NCBI GenBank assembly: GCA_937883885.1
Contig: CAKZXL010000809.1
Span: 1 to 11,113, forward strand
Direction: 5' to 3'
DNA: 11,113 nt
Source: an uncultured Aquincola sp.
GTDB taxonomy: Bacteria > Pseudomonadota > Gammaproteobacteria > Burkholderiales > Burkholderiaceae
In this document: positions 5,780-11,113 of the stretch, one piece after another
How positions within the stretch are numbered: position 1 is the first letter of the stretch
How the letters are laid out: each line of letters opens with the position of its first letter
Program-made: the position numbers and the translations under genes
The notes under the pieces: generated by a model
Databases searched by the model: none
What the model was told of the DNA's origin: nothing
Seen by the model: the letters and a program-made list of their open reading frames with translations, nothing else

Positions 5780-8371
5780 CTACCGGTCGTCGAACAGTTC
5801 GCGAAGCCGGTCGAAATCCACCGGCTTCGTCAGGTGCGCATCGAATCCTGACTGCAGCGCCTGCCGGGTGCTGGTGGCCATGCCGTAGCCCGACAGGGCG
5901 ATGAGCCGGCCCGCATAACCCGCGGCGCGGCTCTGCCGGGCCACGTCGAAGCCGGTGATCTTGGGTAGCCCGAGGTCCACCACCGCCACCTCGGGCAGCT
6001 GCGACAGCAGCAGGGCCAGGCCCTGCTCGCCGTCGTTGGCCGTGCTCACGCGGTGACCGTCCAGCTCCAGCACCGCCTTCAGCGCCTGCAGCGCGTCGTC
6101 GTTGTCTTCCACCAGCAGCACGGTGCGCCCGCGCAGCTGGCTGGGCCGGCCTCGGCTGTCGGCCGGCGGCGGTGAAGGGATGCGTGGCAGCCGCACGCGG
6201 AACACGCTGCCGCCGCCTTCGCCGTCTCTGGCGTCCGGCCCCGCGCCGTCCCCGGCGCCCTCTGCCGCGCTTTCGGCGGCCACGCTGCCGCCGTGCAGCT
6301 CCACCAGCCGCTTGACCAGCGTCAGCCCCACGCCCAGGCCACCGGCGCGCCGGTCGAGCGAGCGCTCGCCCTGGACGAAGAGGTCGAAGGCCCGCGTCAG
6401 CAGGTGCGGCGGAATGCCCACGCCGTCGTCGCGCACCTCTAGCAGCACCTGCTCGCCATCGGGCACCACCTTCACCTGCACATGGCCGCCGGGCGGCGTG
6501 TACTTCAGCGCATTGGTCAGCAGGTTGCCGGCCACCTGCTCGATGCGGGTGCTGTCGGCGTCCACCCAGGCTTCCTGCAGCTCGGTGGTCAGGGTGTGCT
6601 CGCGGGTGTCGCCCGACAGCCGCATGGTGGACACCAGCGACGCCACCAGCTTGGCCAGGTCCAGCGGCCGGCGTTCCAGCACCACCTTGCCGGAAGCCAC
6701 ACGCGCCATGTCCAGCAGGTCGTCCATCAAGTGGGCCAGGTGCCGCGTCTGGCGGCTGATGATGTGGCGCGCATCGTCGGCCCGCTCGCCACCGCCGCCC
6801 ACCAGCTTGAGCACCTCCACCGCGGAAGCGACGGCATTGAGCGGGTTGCGCAGCTCATGGCCCAGCATGGCCAGGAACTCGTCCTTGGCCTGGTTGGCCT
6901 GCTCGGCCTCGCGCCGGGCCGCCTGTTCACGCGCCACCAGCGCCGTGCGCTCGCGGTCGGTGTCCAGCAGCCGGGCCTCGGCCCGCTTGCGGTCGGTGAT
7001 GTCCAGCAGCGCGGCAATGGCCCCGCGCGACTGGCCATCGGTGTCCAGCAGCGGCACCGTCTGCATGATGACGAAGCGCGCGGGCCCCGGGCCGGCGCGC
7101 AGCTCCAGTTCGGCCGCCGGCACCGGCGCACCGGTGCGGGCAGCCACGGCCAGCGGCAGTTCATGGCGGGCCAGCACGCGGCCGTCCTGCAGCACCTGCA
7201 GCTCCTGGCGCGGCGCGTCGGCTTCGCCCGCCGGGCGGCGCAGCATCTCGTCGAGCGCGCGGTTGCGCAGCACCTTGCGGCATTGGGGGTCCTGCGCAAA
7301 GGCCAGGCCGATGGGGCTGCCGCGGAACAGCGCCTCGAACTCGTCGGCCTGGCGCTGCAGCCGCAGCCGGGCGGCGGCTTCTTCCTGCCGGGCCGAGACG
7401 ACAGCGTCCCGCAGCGCGGCAATTTCGCGCACCGGGGCGGCGGACTGCGGGCCGTCGGGCGCCAGGCCGCCACCCGCCCCCAGGGCCTGCAGCGGCTGGG
7501 TGACACGCCGAGCCATCCACAGCGCCAGCGTCACGCCCAGCAGCAGGCACAGCGCGGCGGTGCCCACGGCGGTGTACAGCGCCCGTCGGTGCTGCCGCTC
7601 GATCGGCCCGGCCAGCACGCCCACGGCCACGCGCCACGGGGTGCTGCCCACCGCATGCCAGGCCACGTAGGTGGGCTCGCCTTCCAGCAGCAGGGTGCGG
7701 TGCACGCCCGAGGCCCGCTGGCCCATGGAGGCCACCGCGGCCGCCGGCAGCTGGCGGCCCACGTACTGCTCCGGCGCCGTGCTGCGGGCAATGATGCGGT
7801 GCCGGCCATCGAACACTGACGCATAACCGCCTTCCAGCTCGCCCCCCCGGCGCAGCATGGCCTGCCAGTGCGCCACGTCGATCCAGGCGGCCAGTCGGTG
7901 GCCGCCTTCCAGCGCCACGCTCAGCACCACGGCGCGCCGCCCGTCCCGCTCCACCATGTTGGAGACATGCAGCGCCGGCAGCGTGGCCGGCGACACCTCT
8001 GCCGGCAGCGGCCAGGGCTGGCCGGCCAGTGCCAGCAGCACCTGGCCTTGCGGATCGGCGATGAACAGCGACTGCCAGCTGGGCCGCAGCCGGGTTCGCT
8101 GAGACAGCTGCCGGCCCAGCGCCTCCACCGTGCCCTCGGGCGCGTCGTCGGCCAGCAGCATCAAGGTGTCCAGCGAGGCCACCAGCTCGCGGTCGATGCC
8201 ATCGGCCATCACGACCGCGGTGCGGCGCAGCTGGTCGTTCAGGCGCTCGGTCTGCGCGCGGGCATCGCGCAGGATCTGCAGCGACATGAACAAGGCCATC
8301 GGCACGCTGGCCAGCAGCATCATGGCCACCAGGTACGAGCGCAGCGAGGCCACCGGCCAACGAAGGGTCAT
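5780..8371 (-). CDS. Membrane-bound hybrid sensor histidine kinase (periplasmic sensor, HAMP-like, PAS, HisKA, HATPase, REC)
   Basis: An 863-residue kinase counted from ATG at 8371; a TTG two codons upstream (8377) is the alternative, and neither has a clear Shine-Dalgarno. In order: transmembrane helix about 11-31; periplasmic sensor about 35-262, probably Cache-like, with FIADPQGQVLLAL (103-115) and GYASVFDGRHRIIA (182-195); second transmembrane helix about 266-287; HAMP-like linker about 288-335; PAS about 340-460; coiled coil about 462-500. HisKA has phosphoacceptor H505 in LGHELRNPLNAV. The ATPase domain has the N-box NLLTNALKY (616-624), DDGVGIP (648-654) and GGLGVGL (677-683). The receiver (about 749-863) keeps E755/D756, phosphoacceptor D799, S827 and K849. 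All catalytic residues are present, so it should autophosphorylate and relay to its own receiver. No Hpt domain is seen. It is divergent from the NtrC-type regulator, its likely partner. The ligand is not predictable. Confidence 0.93.
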   Translation of the reverse strand: MTLRWPVASLRSYLVAMMLLASVPMALFMSLQILRDARAQTERLNDQLRRTAVVMADGIDRELVASLDTLMLLADDAPEGTVEALGRQLSQRTRLRPSWQSLFIADPQGQVLLALAGQPWPLPAEVSPATLPALHVSNMVERDGRRAVVLSVALEGGHRLAAWIDVAHWQAMLRRGGELEGGYASVFDGRHRIIARSTAPEQYVGRQLPAAAVASMGQRASGVHRTLLLEGEPTYVAWHAVGSTPWRVAVGVLAGPIERQHRRALYTAVGTAALCLLLGVTLALWMARRVTQPLQALGAGGGLAPDGPQSAAPVREIAALRDAVVSARQEEAAARLRLQRQADEFEALFRGSPIGLAFAQDPQCRKVLRNRALDEMLRRPAGEADAPRQELQVLQDGRVLARHELPLAVAARTGAPVPAAELELRAGPGPARFVIMQTVPLLDTDGQSRGAIAALLDITDRKRAEARLLDTDRERTALVAREQAARREAEQANQAKDEFLAMLGHELRNPLNAVASAVEVLKLVGGGGERADDARHIISRQTRHLAHLMDDLLDMARVASGKVVLERRPLDLAKLVASLVSTMRLSGDTREHTLTTELQEAWVDADSTRIEQVAGNLLTNALKYTPPGGHVQVKVVPDGEQVLLEVRDDGVGIPPHLLTRAFDLFVQGERSLDRRAGGLGVGLTLVKRLVELHGGSVAAESAAEGAGDGAGPDARDGEGGGSVFRVRLPRIPSPPPADSRGRPSQLRGRTVLLVEDNDDALQALKAVLELDGHRVSTANDGEQGLALLLSQLPEVAVVDLGLPKITGFDVARQSRAAGYAGRLIALSGYGMATSTRQALQSGFDAHLTKPVDFDRLRELFDDR

Positions 8372-8467
8372 GGGCAATGGGCGAGTGAGCGTTCAAGAGG
8401 GCTGCATCAGGGCGCTGCCAACGGCAATCGGCATGCCGCGACATGCAGTCATGACAAGTTGTTTCAA

Positions 8468-8485
8468 CACGCCCCTACCGGCGTG
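8468..8485. promoter_or_regulatory. Inverted repeat 1, candidate operator
   Basis: CACGCC-N6-GGCGTG, 18 bp with perfect 6-bp arms. It ends on the base immediately before the second inverted repeat. Dyads of this size with half-sites spaced about one helical turn suit a dimeric Fis-type helix-turn-helix such as the one on the adjacent NtrC-family protein. Autoregulation is inference. Confidence 0.45.
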
Positions 8486-8504
8486 GCGCTTGTAAACGAA
8501 GCGC
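8486..8504. promoter_or_regulatory. Inverted repeat 2, candidate operator abutting repeat 1
   Basis: GCGCTT-N7-AAGCGC, 19 bp with perfect 6-bp arms. The right arm is part of the 8-bp palindrome AAGCGCTT (8499-8506). It lies directly upstream of the possible -10 TATGCT at 8506-8511, so a bound protein would occupy the -35 region of that promoter. Confidence 0.45.
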
Positions 8505-8575
8505 TTATGCTGCTTGCCCCGAGGGTTGGCACACAGCGGCCAGCGGCCCTTCTTTTTACTTTTCCAAGCAGTACC

Positions 8576-8582
8576 GGAGGAG
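8576..8582 (+). promoter_or_regulatory. Strong ribosome binding site of the NtrC-type regulator
   Basis: GGAGGAG, seven bases before ATG 8590; it fixes the start. The downstream CTCC (8584-8587) can pair with GGAG at 8576-8579, leaving a four-base loop, so the site could be partly masked. The stem is only 4 bp. Confidence 0.8.
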
Positions 8583-8589
8583 TCTCCTG

Positions 8590-10017
<1,428 letters not shown>

Positions 10018-10032
10018 AGTCCCCGCTGTCGG

Positions 10033-11113
10033 TCAGCCGCCCGCGGCCTTGCGCCGCGTGGCCGGCTCGATGCGCAGCGCCTGCCGGTACTTGGTGACCG
10101 TGCGCCGCGCCACCCGCAGGCCCTGCTGCCACAGCAGCTGGGTGATCTCGGTGTCCGACAGCGGGTGACTGGCCTTTTCGTCCGCGATGATGTCGCGCAC
10201 CAGGCCGCGGATGGCGGTGGGCGAGAGTGCCGCGCCGCTGGGCATCACCATCGCGCGCGAGAAGAAGTGCTTGAGCTCGAACACGCCGGCTGGCGTGGCG
10301 ATGTACTTGTTGCTGGTGACGCGCGAGACGGTGGACTCATGCACGCCCACGGCCTCGGCGATTTCCTTCAGGCCCAGCGGCTTCATCGCCATCTCGCCGT
10401 AGTCGAGGAAGTGGTGCTGGCGGTCGATCACCGCCTGGGCCACCGCCACGATGGTGGAAAAGCGCTGCTCCACGTTGCGCACGGTCCAGCGCGCTTCCTG
10501 CAGGTGGCTGGCCAGGTCGGGGCAGGGTGCGCCGCGGTGGCGCTGGAACAGCTCCACCACCGTGGTGTTGAGCCGCAGACGCGGCACCACCGCCGGGTTG
10601 AGCACCGCCACCCAGCGGCCACGGTAGCGGCGGGCGATGACGTCGGGCGTCACGTAGTGCACCGGCGGCGCACCGAAGCGCCAGCCCGGCCGCGGATCGA
10701 AGCGGCGGATGCGGGCACAGGCCGCTTCCACCTCGGCCAGCGCAAAGCCCAGCCGGTGCGCCAGCGTTTCGCAATCGCGCGTGCCCAGCAGCCGCAGCTG
10801 CTCGCCGATGATGCGGCGGGCCAGAGCCCGCTGGTGCGCATCCTCGATCTCGCCGGTCTGCAGCAGCAGGCACTCCTGCACCGTGCGGGCGCCCACGCCG
10901 GCCGGGTCCAGCGACTGCACGCGGCGCACGGCGATGCGCACCTCTTCGTCGGTGGCGGGCGGGTCCAGCGCATCGTCGGCCGTCAGCTCGAAGGGGTCGG
11001 CGCGCAGGTAGCCGTCGTCGTCCAGCAGCTCGACCACGGCCTTGGCCAGGGCCATGTCGCGCTCACCCAGCGGCAGCAGGTTGAGCTGGCCGTGCAGGTG
11101 GGTGTTCAGGCCC
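10033..11113 (-). CDS. rpoN: RNA polymerase sigma-54 factor (N-terminal part outside window)
   Basis: The frame runs from 11112 to TGA at 10033 with 359 residues; about 120 N-terminal residues, including the Gln-rich activator-interacting region I, lie beyond the window, going by the usual length near 480. Visible are the core-binding domain starting at GLNTHLHGQLNLL, with LLDDDGYL and VQSLDPAGVGARTVQECLL, and the DNA-binding domain. The latter has the helix-turn-helix LKEIAEAVGVHESTVSRVT (about 10315-10375) for the -12 element, ELKHFFSRAM, and the RpoN box at 10081-10110, read as ARRTVTKYRQ against the usual ARRTVAKYRE. The internal ATG at 11055 is not the start, because family similarity continues upstream. 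In many proteobacteria rpoN is followed by hpf and ptsN; here a convergent NtrC-type gene follows, so this may be a second rpoN copy. Confidence 0.95.
   Translation of the reverse strand, partial: GLNTHLHGQLNLLPLGERDMALAKAVVELLDDDGYLRADPFELTADDALDPPATDEEVRIAVRRVQSLDPAGVGARTVQECLLLQTGEIEDAHQRALARRIIGEQLRLLGTRDCETLAHRLGFALAEVEAACARIRRFDPRPGWRFGAPPVHYVTPDVIARRYRGRWVAVLNPAVVPRLRLNTTVVELFQRHRGAPCPDLASHLQEARWTVRNVEQRFSTIVAVAQAVIDRQHHFLDYGEMAMKPLGLKEIAEAVGVHESTVSRVTSNKYIATPAGVFELKHFFSRAMVMPSGAALSPTAIRGLVRDIIADEKASHPLSDTEITQLLWQQGLRVARRTVTKYRQALRIEPATRRKAAGG

Larger units (their letters stand above)
8372..8589. promoter_or_regulatory. Divergent promoter region of kinase and regulator
   Basis: 218 bases between the divergent starts. 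They hold the inverted repeats listed separately and a third, weaker one: GCATG-N6-CATGC at 8431-8446. A TATGCT (8506-8511) could be a plus-strand -10, but no good -35 stands 16-18 bases before it. On the minus strand TTGTCA (about 8454-8459) resembles a -35 without a clear -10. A pyrimidine-rich stretch (8548-8564) precedes the regulator's ribosome site. No sigma-54 promoter with correct GG-N10-GC spacing and flanks was found. Confidence 0.5.

Noticed and set aside
6102..7819. Two long plus-strand open frames opposite the hybrid kinase gene
   Set aside because: Ser/Arg/Ala- and His/Gln-rich shadows of a well-supported kinase gene.
8526..8541. TTGGCAC-like sequence as a sigma-54 promoter before the regulator gene
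   Set aside because: Spacing from GG to the nearest GC is 9 instead of 10, and the -12 part lacks TTGC.

Overview
The window is about 70% GC. Its protein families (RecQ, RpoN, an NtrC-type regulator, hybrid histidine kinases) and strong GC3 bias suggest a betaproteobacterium of the Burkholderiales, perhaps the Rubrivivax/Leptothrix/Ideonella group. That placement is inferred from composition and protein resemblance, not from a marker gene. I see no rRNA, tRNA, insertion sequence, integrase, CRISPR array or replication origin.

Left part (1-3965, minus strand): a probable three-gene operon read right to left. It starts with a 134-residue proline-rich protein of unknown function. Its stop codon overlaps a TTG start of a RecQ-type DNA helicase. 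Twenty-three bases later comes a thiamine-diphosphate enzyme of the pyruvate oxidase/acetolactate synthase superfamily, whose last residues lie outside the window.

Middle part (3966-5779): a 77-bp divergent intergenic region with a near-palindrome separates that operon from a plus-strand gene for a 438-residue protein. This protein looks like the C-terminal half of a hybrid histidine kinase (ATPase domain plus two receivers) in which nearly every catalytic residue has been lost. After a 214-bp non-coding stretch with a potential long hairpin comes a small 67-residue ORF of unknown function.

Right part (5780-11113): a sigma-54 signalling cluster. A membrane-bound hybrid histidine kinase (minus) is divergent from an NtrC-family sigma-54 activator (plus). 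The region between them carries two directly abutting inverted repeats that are good operator candidates. Convergent with the activator is a partial rpoN (sigma-54) gene. In most proteobacteria rpoN lies upstream of hpf/ptsN; here its 3' neighbour is the activator, so this may be a second, specialised rpoN copy.

The simplest model is as follows. The membrane kinase senses a periplasmic signal and phosphorylates the NtrC-type regulator, which activates promoters served by the adjacent sigma-54. The degenerate kinase-like protein may be a non-enzymatic partner or modulator. The RecQ operon appears functionally unrelated.
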